Shown in pieces: positions 8,783-14,741 of a stretch of DNA of 18,526 nt. Positions within the stretch are counted from its first letter, which is position 1. Every line of letters begins with the position of its first letter. Below the pieces are notes generated by a model, which saw only the letters and a list, made by a program, of their open reading frames with translations, made no database searches and was not told the DNA's origin. Source of the DNA: Myxococcales bacterium UBA5297 (GTDB lineage: Bacteria > Myxococcota > Myxococcia > Myxococcales > UBA5297); contig DHSB01000204.1 in NCBI GenBank assembly GCA_002408385.1, positions 14,914 to 33,439 of the forward strand, in the 5' to 3' direction. The position numbers were made by a program, and so were the translations under genes.

Positions 8783-9016
8783 TGAAGATCCACGGAGACA
8801 TCCTTCTCAGCCTCGCTTCAGCGCCTCTTCTTCATGCGCGCGCGCAGGCCGCCGACACGGCGGCGGCCCCCGCCTCGCGCGACACGCCGCGGAAGGTTTC
8901 CCGGCCCCCTCAGGTCCGCTCCACATCGCCGGCTAGGGCCCGAGCAGAATCGAGGGCGCCTGACACGCCGGCGCAGACTTCGCGCGACTGCACCGTCCTC
9001 GGAAGCCTGCGATCGT

Positions 9017-9080
9017 TGCGAGCGCCACGAGACCGCTCGATCGCGGTGTTCGCGAGGCGCGCGGCTCGCCTGGCGCACGC
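9017..9080 (+). repeat. 64-bp direct repeat, copy B
   Basis: Second copy, 298 bp after copy A in the same orientation. 298 is not divisible by 3, so the copies are read in different frames, which argues for a noncoding repeat. The inverted arms are kept with one mismatch. Confidence 0.85.
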
Positions 9081-9256
9081 ACAGGGCCTCTGGGCGGTCG
9101 CAACCGCCTCGAAGCTAGGGAAATAGGGCTGGCAAGCCTGAGCCTCTCCTGGGCCGGCGTGCGCAGCTCGGGACGATTTGCTTTCCCCAAGACCTGGGCG
9201 GCCTCGCCCGAGACTCGCCGCCCTCGGGGCGGGCAGGTCTGTCCGGTACTCGGCGC

Positions 9257-9285
9257 TTCACCCGTCGGGCCGCTCTTGCTATAGC
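9257..9285 (+). promoter_or_regulatory. Candidate promoter for the plsC-like gene, possibly leaderless
   Basis: TTCACC (9257-9262), a 17-nt spacer and TATAGC (9280-9285), each 4/6 to consensus. The predicted transcript start falls within a few bases of the ATG at 9294, which lacks a ribosome binding site, so the mRNA would be leaderless. Confidence 0.35.
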
Positions 9286-9293
9286 CCTGCCTC

Positions 9294-10038
9294 ATGTGGC
9301 GCACCCTCTACGCGACCCCCGCGGTCCTCGCCAACACCGTGGCAATTGGCGCGTTTACGCTCGCGACGACGCCCTTCACGCAGCGCTTCCACGACCTCGC
9401 GCTCAAGACCTGGGCCCACCGGGTGCTGTCGGCGGTCGGCGTCGAGCTACAGGTCGAGGGCGCCGAGCGGCTCGACCCGGGCCAGCGCTACATCTTCATG
9501 GCCAATCACCAGAGCCACCTCGACGTGCCCTGCCTGGTGAGCGCCGTTCCCAACCCGGTCAGGTTCGTCGCCAAGCGCTCGCTCGCGAGGATTCCGCTGT
9601 TCGGCGCGGCGATGAAGGCGATCGGCAACATCGACATCGACCGCGGCGACCCGTCAGGACACGCTGCGCCGTATGCACGAGGCGCAGCGGGGCATCGCCC
9701 AGCAGGTCTCGGTCGCCTTCTTCGCCGAGGGCACCCGGAGCGCGGACGGCGAGCTGCGCCCGTTCAAGCGCGGCGGAGTGCGCATGGCGCTCGCCTTGGG
9801 GGTGCCCATCGTGCCGGTGGCGATTTGGGGGACGATCGAGATACTCCCCAAGGGCGCGCGACGCTTTCACAAGCCGGGGCCGGTTCGAGTCGCCATCGCA
9901 GAGCCCATCGTCACCGGTCCCGACACTCCTGCGGAGAGGGAGCGGCTGCTCGCGCAAGTCCAGTCGGAGGTTGGAAGCATGTACCAAAGGCTGCGAGCGG
10001 CTCGGGCAGGCGAGGACCAGGAGGTCGCCGGTGGCTGA
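9294..10038 (+). pseudogene. plsC: PlsC-like 1-acyl-sn-glycerol-3-phosphate acyltransferase, single-base frameshift
   Basis: Family role: transfers an acyl chain to lysophosphatidic acid at the inner membrane to make phosphatidic acid for phospholipids. The reading frame from ATG 9294 encodes a hydrophobic N-terminus, motif I NHQSHLD (H72, D77) and motif II GNIDIDR, then loses homology after residue 119. The rest continues in the next frame: TLRRMHEAQRGI, then FFAEGTRS (motif III, E144) and VPIVPVAI (motif IV), ending at the TGA at 10036-10038. Removing one C from the CCC run at 9650-9652 restores a 247-aa protein of normal family length with all four motifs. This could be a sequencing or assembly error or a real recent mutation; the intact motifs on both sides favour an error or a very young lesion. 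The Nudix gene start overlaps its end by 8 nt. Confidence 0.85.
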
Positions 10039-10786
10039 GCGGCGCGCCTTCTCGGTTTCGGTCTTCGCCCGTCACGGCGGCCGCGTGCTGCTTGTGCGCC
10101 ATCGCCGGCTCGGCACCTGGCTGCCGGTCGGGGGCGAGGTTGAGCAGGGCGAGACGCCGCTCGAGGCTGCGGGCCGCGAGCTGCGCGAGGAGACGGGCCT
10201 GGAGGGCAGGTTCGAGCTGCCGCTTGGCGTCGACGGCACTCCGGCCGGCTTCCTCGGGTACGAAGAGCATCCGGCCGGCAGCAAGGGCCTGCACATGAAC
10301 CTGAGCTTCGTCGCCGAGGTCGCCAGCGAGGCGGTCAGGCTGAGCGACGAATTCGACGAGTGGCGCTGGGTCGAGGATCCGGGCGAGCTCGACTGCCCGC
10401 GCAACGTCGTCGAGCTTGGGCGGATGGCGCTGCGGGCGGGCGAGGCTGCCGCGCTCGCGCGGGCTTGGCTCGCGGCCTTCAACGCGAGGGACCTCGAGGC
10501 GCTCTGCGGTCTCTATTCCCCCGACGGCGCGCACGCGAGCCCGGACTTGCGGGCGACGGAGCCGCACGGCGAGGCCCGTGGCCGGGAGCCCCTGCGCGCC
10601 TACTGGAGCGCGCTGCTCGGGCGCTCGGAGGGGATGCGCCTCGACGAGCGTCGGCTGGTCGTGGAGGGGGCCATCGCGACTGTCGAGTGCGAGCGGATCG
10701 CCCCTCACCACCCTGCTCTGCCGGTCGCGCTCAGCCTGGTCATCGAAGGCGGGCTCGTGCGCGCCTCACGCCTCTACCTCGGCTAG
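10031..10786 (+). CDS. Nudix hydrolase fused to a SnoaL-like domain
   Basis: A 251-aa cytoplasmic protein. Residues 5-135 form a Nudix domain with a perfect box GX5EX7REUXEEXGU: G35, E41, R49-E50-L51, E53-E54, G56-L57, so it should hydrolyse a nucleoside-diphosphate-linked substrate using Mg2+. Residues about 138-251 (ARAWLAAFNARDLEAL...YSPD...) look like a SnoaL/NTF2-like small alpha+beta barrel, a ligand-binding or catalytic module; this assignment rests on pattern only. GTG at 10031 was chosen because AGGAGG (10019-10024) sits 6 nt before it and the Nudix strand begins at once. It overlaps the end of the plsC-like frame by 8 nt, so the two are probably translationally coupled. The substrate is unknown. 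Confidence 0.85.
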   Translation: MAERRAFSVSVFARHGGRVLLVRHRRLGTWLPVGGEVEQGETPLEAAGRELREETGLEGRFELPLGVDGTPAGFLGYEEHPAGSKGLHMNLSFVAEVASEAVRLSDEFDEWRWVEDPGELDCPRNVVELGRMALRAGEAAALARAWLAAFNARDLEALCGLYSPDGAHASPDLRATEPHGEARGREPLRAYWSALLGRSEGMRLDERRLVVEGAIATVECERIAPHHPALPVALSLVIEGGLVRASRLYLG

Positions 10787-10793
10787 CACTGGC

Positions 10794-10828
10794 TGAGTTG
10801 GGAGTTTTGAGTTTTGAGTCAGGAGCGA
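10794..10828 (+). repeat. Heptamer tract, 5 units (TGAGTTT-like)
   Basis: Five 7-bp units: TGAGTTG, GGAGTTT, TGAGTTT, TGAGTCA, GGAGCGA. It starts 8 nt after the Nudix stop codon. Confidence 0.75.
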
Positions 10829-10896
10829 AAAGCCAGCTTCCGGGCACGATGCTGCGCCCCAACCAACTTGCGATCGAGCGCTTGATTTCTTTCCGG

Positions 10897-10922
10897 AGGG
10901 CCGGTCTTCGTGCCGGCCTTTT
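10897..10922 (+). terminator. Candidate rho-independent terminator of the Nudix gene
   Basis: Stem GGCCGG (10899-10904) with CCGGCC (10913-10918), extendable outward by G-T and A-T pairs, loop containing TTCG, followed by TTTT on the plus strand. It lies about 110 nt past the Nudix stop. Confidence 0.6.
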
Positions 10923-11045
10923 GCGGCGGAGGCAACCCACCAGACCGCCCAGTACGAAGGCTGGCGCGCCGGGCCTTCGCATCGCGGCGAGGTGGCAAAT
11001 CACCGGACCGCCGGGCTCGCCCGCGCAGCTTCCCGATTCGTCGAC

Positions 11046-11065
11046 GGGCGCATTGCGATGCGCCC
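11046..11065 (-). terminator. Palindrome downstream of clpX (terminator or REP-like)
   Basis: Perfect stem GGGCGCAT/ATGCGCCC with loop TGCG, 48 nt past the clpX stop. There is no T-run. The same 8-bp stem follows lpdA (331-350). On the minus strand it is preceded by GTAGG, giving a start like the GTAGGGGCG palindromes seen as dispersed intergenic elements in many bacteria (from general knowledge, not checked). Confidence 0.5.
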
Positions 11066-11083
11066 CTACCGAACTGTGACCGA

Positions 11084-11111
11084 CGACTCTCGACTGTCGA
11101 CCGTCGGGTCG
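11084..11111 (-). repeat. Heptamer tract, 4 units (CGACTGT-like)
   Basis: Plus-strand units CGACTCT, CGACTGT, CGACCGT, CGGGTCG, ending 2 nt before the clpX stop. Read on the minus strand the units are xxxGTCG and resemble, in inverted orientation, the GAGTY heptamers at the other end of this intergenic region. Confidence 0.65.
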
Positions 11112-11113
11112 CT

Positions 11114-12391
11114 CTAGGCCAGCTTCTTCTCCTTCTCGAAGGAGAGCAGCGGCTCTTCACTGCGCGCGATGACGCCCTCGGTGATCTTGCACTCCTTGAT
11201 CCCCTCGCGGTAGGGCACGTCGTACATGATGTCGAGCATCGCGGCCTCCATGATCGAACGTAGGCCGCGGGCCCCGGAGTTGCGGCGCATCGCCTCGCGG
11301 GCGATGGCGCGCAGGGCGTCCTTGGTGAAGGTGAGCTTGACCTTCTCCATCTCGAACATCTTTTGATACTGCTTCACCAACGCGTTCTTCGGCTCGGTGA
11401 GGATGCGCACCAGATCGCTTTCGCTCAGCTCGATAAGCGTGGCGATGACCGGCAGGCGCCCGACGAACTCGGGGATCATCCCGAACTTGACCAGGTCCTG
11501 CGGCTCGACGTGCCCGAGCAGCTCGCCGATGGTGCGCTCGTCGCGCCGCTCGATCTTCGCGCCGAACCCCAGCCCCTTGACCCCGACCCGGCGGCGGATG
11601 GCGTTCTCCACCCCGTTGAAGGCCCCGCCGACGATGAAGAGGATGTTCGTGGTGTCGACCTGGATGTACTCCTGCTGGTTGTACTTCTTGCCGCCGCGGG
11701 GGGTGACGTTGGCCCGGGTGCCCTCGATGATTTTGAGCAGGGCCTGCTGGACGCCCTCGCCGCCGACGTCGCGGGTGGGCGAGGGCGAGTCTCCCTTGCG
11801 GGCAATCTTGTCGATCTCGTCGATGTAGACGATGCCCCGGGCGGCCTTCTCGACGTCGTAGTCGGCGTTGTGCAGCAGGTTCTGGATGATGTTCTCGACG
11901 TCCTCGCCCACGTAGCCCGCCTCGGTGAGGCTGGTCGCGTCGGCGATGGTGAACGGGACGTTGAGGAAGCGGGCGAGCGACTGGGCGAGCAGCGTCTTGC
12001 CCGAGCCGGTCGGACCGAGCAAGAGCACGTTGGACTTGGCGAGCTCGACGTCCTCGGCGCCCGGGCGCGCGCCCGCCGCGCCCTTCTTGGCCTTGCGCTG
12101 GAAGATGCGCTTGTAGTGGTTGTAGACGGCGACCGAGAGGACCTTCTTGGCCTTCTCCTGGCCGATGACGTAGTCGTCGAGGAACGACTTGATCTCGGCG
12201 GGGGTGGGCAGGCTCATCTGCGGCTTGCCCTCTTCGCGCTCGTTCTCCTCGGCGATGATGTCGTTGCACAGCTTGATGCACTCGTCGCAGATGTAGACGG
12301 TCGGGCCCGCGATGAGCTTGCGAACTTCACGCTGTCCCTTTCCGCAGAAGGAGCAGGACAGGTTGGTGTGATGTTCTCCCTTGCGGCTCAC
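11114..12391 (-). CDS. clpX: ATP-dependent Clp protease ATP-binding subunit ClpX
   Basis: AAA+ unfoldase that recognises tagged substrates and feeds them to ClpP in the cytoplasm. The 425-aa product is full length. N-terminal zinc-binding domain with C13, C16, C35, C38; Walker A GPTGSGKT (126-133); pore loop GYVG (159-162); Walker B IVYIDEID (187-194); ClpP-docking loop LGF (274-276) in the usual IGF position; sensor-2 GARGLR (373-378). Unusual: the so-called RKH loop reads [10 protein letters not shown] (KKY at 235-237). The start is GTG at 12391, with GGAGGAA just upstream. No clpP or lon gene adjoins it; the next gene upstream on the same strand is an unknown HTH-like gene 321 bp away, so clpX probably has its own promoter. 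Confidence 0.98.
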   Translation of the reverse strand: MSRKGEHHTNLSCSFCGKGQREVRKLIAGPTVYICDECIKLCNDIIAEENEREEGKPQMSLPTPAEIKSFLDDYVIGQEKAKKVLSVAVYNHYKRIFQRKAKKGAAGARPGAEDVELAKSNVLLLGPTGSGKTLLAQSLARFLNVPFTIADATSLTEAGYVGEDVENIIQNLLHNADYDVEKAARGIVYIDEIDKIARKGDSPSPTRDVGGEGVQQALLKIIEGTRANVTPRGGKKYNQQEYIQVDTTNILFIVGGAFNGVENAIRRRVGVKGLGFGAKIERRDERTIGELLGHVEPQDLVKFGMIPEFVGRLPVIATLIELSESDLVRILTEPKNALVKQYQKMFEMEKVKLTFTKDALRAIAREAMRRNSGARGLRSIMEAAMLDIMYDVPYREGIKECKITEGVIARSEEPLLSFEKEKKLA

Positions 12392-12493
12392 TCGCTTCCT
12401 CCAGAACCCGGCCGGCAGGCGCCTGGCGCCCCGCCTGATAGCGTCCCGTGCGGCCCCGATCTTTCGATCTAAGGTTAACGGTTCGCCGTTTTC

Positions 12494-12499
12494 ATTCTA
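12494..12499 (-). promoter_or_regulatory. Candidate -10 box for clpX (TAGAAT)
   Basis: Minus-strand TAGAAT matches the -10 consensus 5/6 within the most AT-rich patch before clpX and would give a leader of about 95 nt. No convincing -35 lies at the right distance. Confidence 0.25.
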
Positions 12500-12616
12500 T
12501 CCCAGGCCCACATGCCGACCGAGGTTTCGCCCCCGTGTCCGCCGGGCCCGCGCGGTTGCTCCCTCTCCCTGCCAAGACAGGCCGCCGGGCTGTCGACCAC
12601 TTCTGCTTGCCCCGGC

Positions 12617-12646
12617 CTCCAGCGCAAATATAGGGCGCCGCTGGAG
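12617..12646 (-). promoter_or_regulatory. Inverted repeat enclosing a -10-like TATATT
   Basis: Perfect 8-bp arms CTCCAGCG (12617-12624) and CGCTGGAG (12639-12646) flank a 14-nt AT-rich centre with TATATT on the minus strand (12632-12627). It may be a promoter covered by an operator for clpX, or a terminator stem for the gene that ends at 12713. Confidence 0.3.
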
Positions 12647-12712
12647 CTGTCTGCCACGACTGCCCGAGCGCCGCGGCGCCGCGATTCTCGGTCAATTCGG
12701 GCGGCTCGCCCA

Positions 12713-13351
12713 CTATTGCCCGTCCCCGGCGAGCTCCTCGACGTCCGCGGCGAGCGCCGCGGCGCGCTCGACGACCGCCTCGGGCACCTTGTCGCAGGCT
12801 CCCAGGTCGGCGACGAGCTTGCGCGCCGAGGCCGCGAGCCTGCGCATCACCAGATCGACCGGCGGCGGCGGCTTGGGCGGCGGGGGGAAGCGCTCCGACA
12901 GCTCCCGCGCGACCTGGTTTGCCGGGCGCTCATCGCCCCAGAGCTTCTCGCGAAGCTGCTGGTAGTCCTCCTCCTTGAGCTGCCCGCGCTCCTCGGCCCC
13001 GGCGAGCACGCTGACCACCTCGAAGGCTGGCGGCGGCACGGGCCGCGCGGGGGCCTGCGCCTCGGGCGGGTCCAACAGGCGCTTCTCGTGCTTCGCGAGA
13101 AAGGCGTAGGAGTTGGTCAGCTTGAGCGCGGTCTGCTTCTTGATGCGCAGCTCCTTGGAGCAGTAGTCCTCGAAGCTCTTGAAGCCCCACTCACCCCAGG
13201 CGTCCGCGTTGCGCACCTTGACGAGCAAGGCTCCCAGCTCCACCCAGGAGCTCTTGAACTTTTGGGCGCACATCAACGCCTGGTGACGCAGGCTGCCCGG
13301 CTCGACCTCTGCAGCCTTGATGGCGACTGCGGCCTGTCCACTGGTCTGCAC
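12713..13351 (-). CDS. Hypothetical protein with an HTH-like N-terminal domain
   Basis: Not recognised as a named family. It is 212 aa, soluble, with no signal peptide. Residues about 20-90 are helical and include SWVELGALLVKV, WGFKSFEDYCSKELRI and KKQTALKLTNSY. The last two look like a helix-turn-helix placed after a conserved Trp/Phe segment, as in some phage- and plasmid-type DNA-binding proteins. Residues 95-110 and 156-164 are Pro-rich linkers; the C-terminus is a charged helix. The start is GTG at 13351; its ribosome binding site is weak and far away (AAGGCGG), so the start is uncertain and may lie slightly downstream. It follows the GYF/AgmX-like gene by 72 bp on the same strand and may be co-transcribed with it. 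A DNA-binding role is an inference. Confidence 0.75.
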   Translation of the reverse strand: MQTSGQAAVAIKAAEVEPGSLRHQALMCAQKFKSSWVELGALLVKVRNADAWGEWGFKSFEDYCSKELRIKKQTALKLTNSYAFLAKHEKRLLDPPEAQAPARPVPPPAFEVVSVLAGAEERGQLKEEDYQQLREKLWGDERPANQVARELSERFPPPPKPPPPVDLVMRRLAASARKLVADLGACDKVPEAVVERAAALAADVEELAGDGQ

Positions 13352-13423
13352 GCTTTCTACCGCCTTGTTGGCTCGGTTGAAGGGGGGCGCACCTTACCGC
13401 AAGCCGCCCCGCGCGGCCACGAT

Positions 13424-14347
13424 TCAGCGCGCCTGTATCTGGAAGGTGAGCGAGACGTTGGCCTGTTCGCCATCGTACGAGGGGAAGCGCCACTGGCGCA
13501 GCTCCTCGAGCATGCAGCGGTACAGCTCGCTCGCCTCGCTCTTGAAGTCGGGGCTGTCTATCCAGAGCTTGGTGATGCGCCCGTTGTTGCCGATCGTAAA
13601 CTCGATAGGCACCCGCGCAGACCACCCCGCCCGTTGGCGCTTGGCCTCGGCGGTCAGACAGCGGTGCAGGGTCGACTTCTTGGCCTTGACGACCCGGTTG
13701 ATCGCGTCCTGATCCCACCTCTGCATGCTCACAAGCCCGTCGGGGTCGGGCTCGGCCGCCGTCGGCGCGCGGTCGAGCGCCGGGGCCGAAGCCGAGGGGC
13801 GCTTGGGCGGGCGTGGGGGCCGGGCGGCGATGGCGCCGGAGGGGGGCTTCTTGCCCGGGGAGACCGCGCCCGGGTAGGCGAGCTCCTCCTCTTCGTCGCC
13901 CCGCTCGGAGGCGAGCGAGATGACGGGGAGCTCGTCGGTGATCACCGGCTCGGGAAGCTGGATGCGATCTTCCCACGGCTGATGAATCGCGAGCCAGGTC
14001 GCGAGCCTGCCGCCCGCGAAGACCAAGGCGAGGCCGATGACCCCTCCGACGGCAATCCTGACAACGTCGCGCCGGCGCCTGCTCTTCTTCTGCTGCGCGT
14101 GCTGGGCCTCGACCCGGAGCTTGGCTTGAGCCTTGGCGAGGTGGACCTGGAAGGCTTCGTGGCGTCCGAGCTGCTCGAAGCTTGGGCTGCCCCCGTGGGG
14201 GCTGATGGGCGTCGAGGCGTCGAGCTCGCCCGCGTAGAGCATCTCGACGAGCTGCTCGAACGATACCGGCCCCAGCAGCAGGTCATGCTGTTTGTAGAGC
14301 CATTGTCCACCTGTCTTGCCCGAGCCCGGGTCGCCCTTCGCCAACAT
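13424..14347 (-). CDS. GYF-domain, single-TM protein with AgmX/PglI-like C-terminal domain
   Basis: A 307-aa inner-membrane protein. Residues 14-66 (WLYKQHDLLLGPVSFEQLVEML...) match the bacterial GYF_2-type pattern, a cytoplasmic peptide-binding module. An Arg-rich stop-transfer segment (89-93) precedes one TM helix (about 95-119), then a Pro/Ala linker that may span the periplasm, then a C-terminal domain (206-307) with conserved C230 and C278, VPIEFTIGNNGRI and RQWRFP. That domain has the TonB-like AgmX/PglI pattern named from Myxococcus gliding-motility proteins. By analogy it may couple inner membrane and cell envelope; its partner is unknown. ATG at 14347 was chosen over the in-frame ATG at 14389 because GGAGG lies 5 nt before it. 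Confidence 0.85.
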   Translation of the reverse strand: MLAKGDPGSGKTGGQWLYKQHDLLLGPVSFEQLVEMLYAGELDASTPISPHGGSPSFEQLGRHEAFQVHLAKAQAKLRVEAQHAQQKKSRRRRDVVRIAVGGVIGLALVFAGGRLATWLAIHQPWEDRIQLPEPVITDELPVISLASERGDEEEELAYPGAVSPGKKPPSGAIAARPPRPPKRPSASAPALDRAPTAAEPDPDGLVSMQRWDQDAINRVVKAKKSTLHRCLTAEAKRQRAGWSARVPIEFTIGNNGRITKLWIDSPDFKSEASELYRCMLEELRQWRFPSYDGEQANVSLTFQIQAR

Positions 14348-14408
14348 TGCCACCTCCAAAGGCCACTTCTCGGCGGCTCCCGGGCCCATCGGACGCCCGG
14401 TCGGCTGG

Positions 14409-14414
14409 ACTATA
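14409..14414 (-). promoter_or_regulatory. Candidate -10 box for the GYF/AgmX-like gene
   Basis: Minus-strand TATAGT (5/6 to consensus) in otherwise GC-rich DNA, about 60 nt before the chosen ATG. No clear -35. Confidence 0.35.
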
Positions 14415-14507
14415 TCTCAGCGTCGTCCGCGGCAGCACCCGCTGCTTTTGCCCCCGGGCGCGCGACCCGCATCGGACCAAGCGCCTCTGAAACCCCGGGG
14501 GGGGCGA

Positions 14508-14666
14508 CTACTGCTGCTCGGCGTACTTCGCGAGCAGGTCTTCGATCGCCTCGCGCAGGTACTCACTCTGCCGCACCCGCGTGCGGGTCGACAGACCCTT
14601 GAGAGCCTGCAGCTTGGAGCGGGGAATCCGGAACACCAGGGAAATCAGCCGCTTCGACTCGATCAT
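14508..14666 (-). CDS. Small ribbon-helix-helix (CopG/Arc-type) protein
   Basis: A 52-aa gene shorter than usual ORF cut-offs. The protein starts MIESKRLISLVFRIPRSKL: an N-terminal beta strand (KRLISLVFRI) typical of RHH DNA-binding strands. Two helices follow (about 15-25 and 32-48), with the turn at LSTRTRVRQSEYLREAIEDLL, the usual R-x-S-EYLREAI signature of the second helix. RHH proteins dimerise and insert the strand pair into the major groove, usually as repressors. GGGAG lies 6 nt before the ATG. No toxin gene follows; downstream is the GYF/AgmX-like gene 160 bp away. Two inverted repeats just upstream suggest autoregulation (inference). Confidence 0.85.
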   Translation of the reverse strand: MIESKRLISLVFRIPRSKLQALKGLSTRTRVRQSEYLREAIEDLLAKYAEQQ

Positions 14667-14681
14667 GTGCGCTCCCGTGTC

Positions 14682-14694
14682 GATGTCCTACATC
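14682..14694 (+). promoter_or_regulatory. Inverted repeat 1 upstream of the RHH gene
   Basis: Perfect GATGT-CCT-ACATC (5-bp arms, 3-nt centre), 15 nt before the RHH ATG. Candidate operator. Confidence 0.4.
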
Positions 14695-14705
14695 TACACA
14701 CAGGC

Positions 14706-14720
14706 TCGCACATGGTGCGA
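14706..14720 (+). promoter_or_regulatory. Inverted repeat 2 upstream of the RHH gene
   Basis: Perfect TCGCAC-ATG-GTGCGA (6-bp arms, 3-nt centre). Its centre is 25 bp from that of inverted repeat 1. Candidate operator, next to a TTGACC on the minus strand (14730-14725) that could be a -35. Confidence 0.45.
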
Positions 14721-14741
14721 CATCGGTCAAAATAATGGCAG

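Larger units (their letters stand above)
8410..9293. other. Gene-free divergent region, 884 bp
   Basis: It lies between the divergent starts of the dipeptidase and the plsC-like gene. Open frames here, including one of 159 codons on the plus strand, have Arg/Pro/Ala-biased translations with no recognisable domain. They also cross a direct repeat whose two copies fall in different frames, so I do not call a gene. Contents: a 12-bp perfect palindrome (8467-8478, TCGAGCGCTCGA), the 64-bp direct repeat pair listed separately, and a candidate promoter at the right end. Confidence 0.7.
10787..11113. other. Repeat-rich convergent intergenic region
   Basis: It lies between the 3' ends of the Nudix gene and clpX and contains no gene. 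From left: heptamer tract (10794-10828), terminator hairpin (10897-10922), two degenerate direct repeats ending in GACCGCC (about 10911-10949 and 10966-11012), a REP-like palindrome (11046-11065), and a second heptamer tract (11084-11111). Confidence 0.8.
12392..12712. other. Intergenic region upstream of clpX
   Basis: There is no gene in these 321 bp. It holds a 10-bp palindrome CAGGCGCCTG (12418-12427), an AT-rich patch (about 12470-12500), and an 8-bp inverted repeat around a TATATT hexamer (12617-12646). It probably contains the clpX promoter and the 3' end of the upstream transcript. Confidence 0.6.

Noticed and set aside
8647..9126. 159-codon plus-strand frame as a gene
   Set aside because: Biased composition, no domain, and it covers a direct repeat read in two different frames.
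11363..12472. 369-codon plus-strand frame opposite clpX
   Set aside because: Antisense shadow of a fully conserved clpX; low-complexity Leu/Asp/Val translation.
14490..14507. Terminator for the RHH gene (C-run then GGGGTTT on the minus strand)
   Set aside because: Only a 4-bp stem within a homopolymer run and three T; too weak to call.
12512..14602. 696-codon plus-strand frame opposite the HTH-like and GYF/AgmX-like genes
   Set aside because: It spans two real minus-strand genes and their intergenic gaps; no domain or ribosome binding site.
14508..14666. Antitoxin of a toxin-antitoxin pair
   Set aside because: No toxin-like gene lies directly before or after it; the neighbours encode an exported beta-rich protein and a membrane protein.
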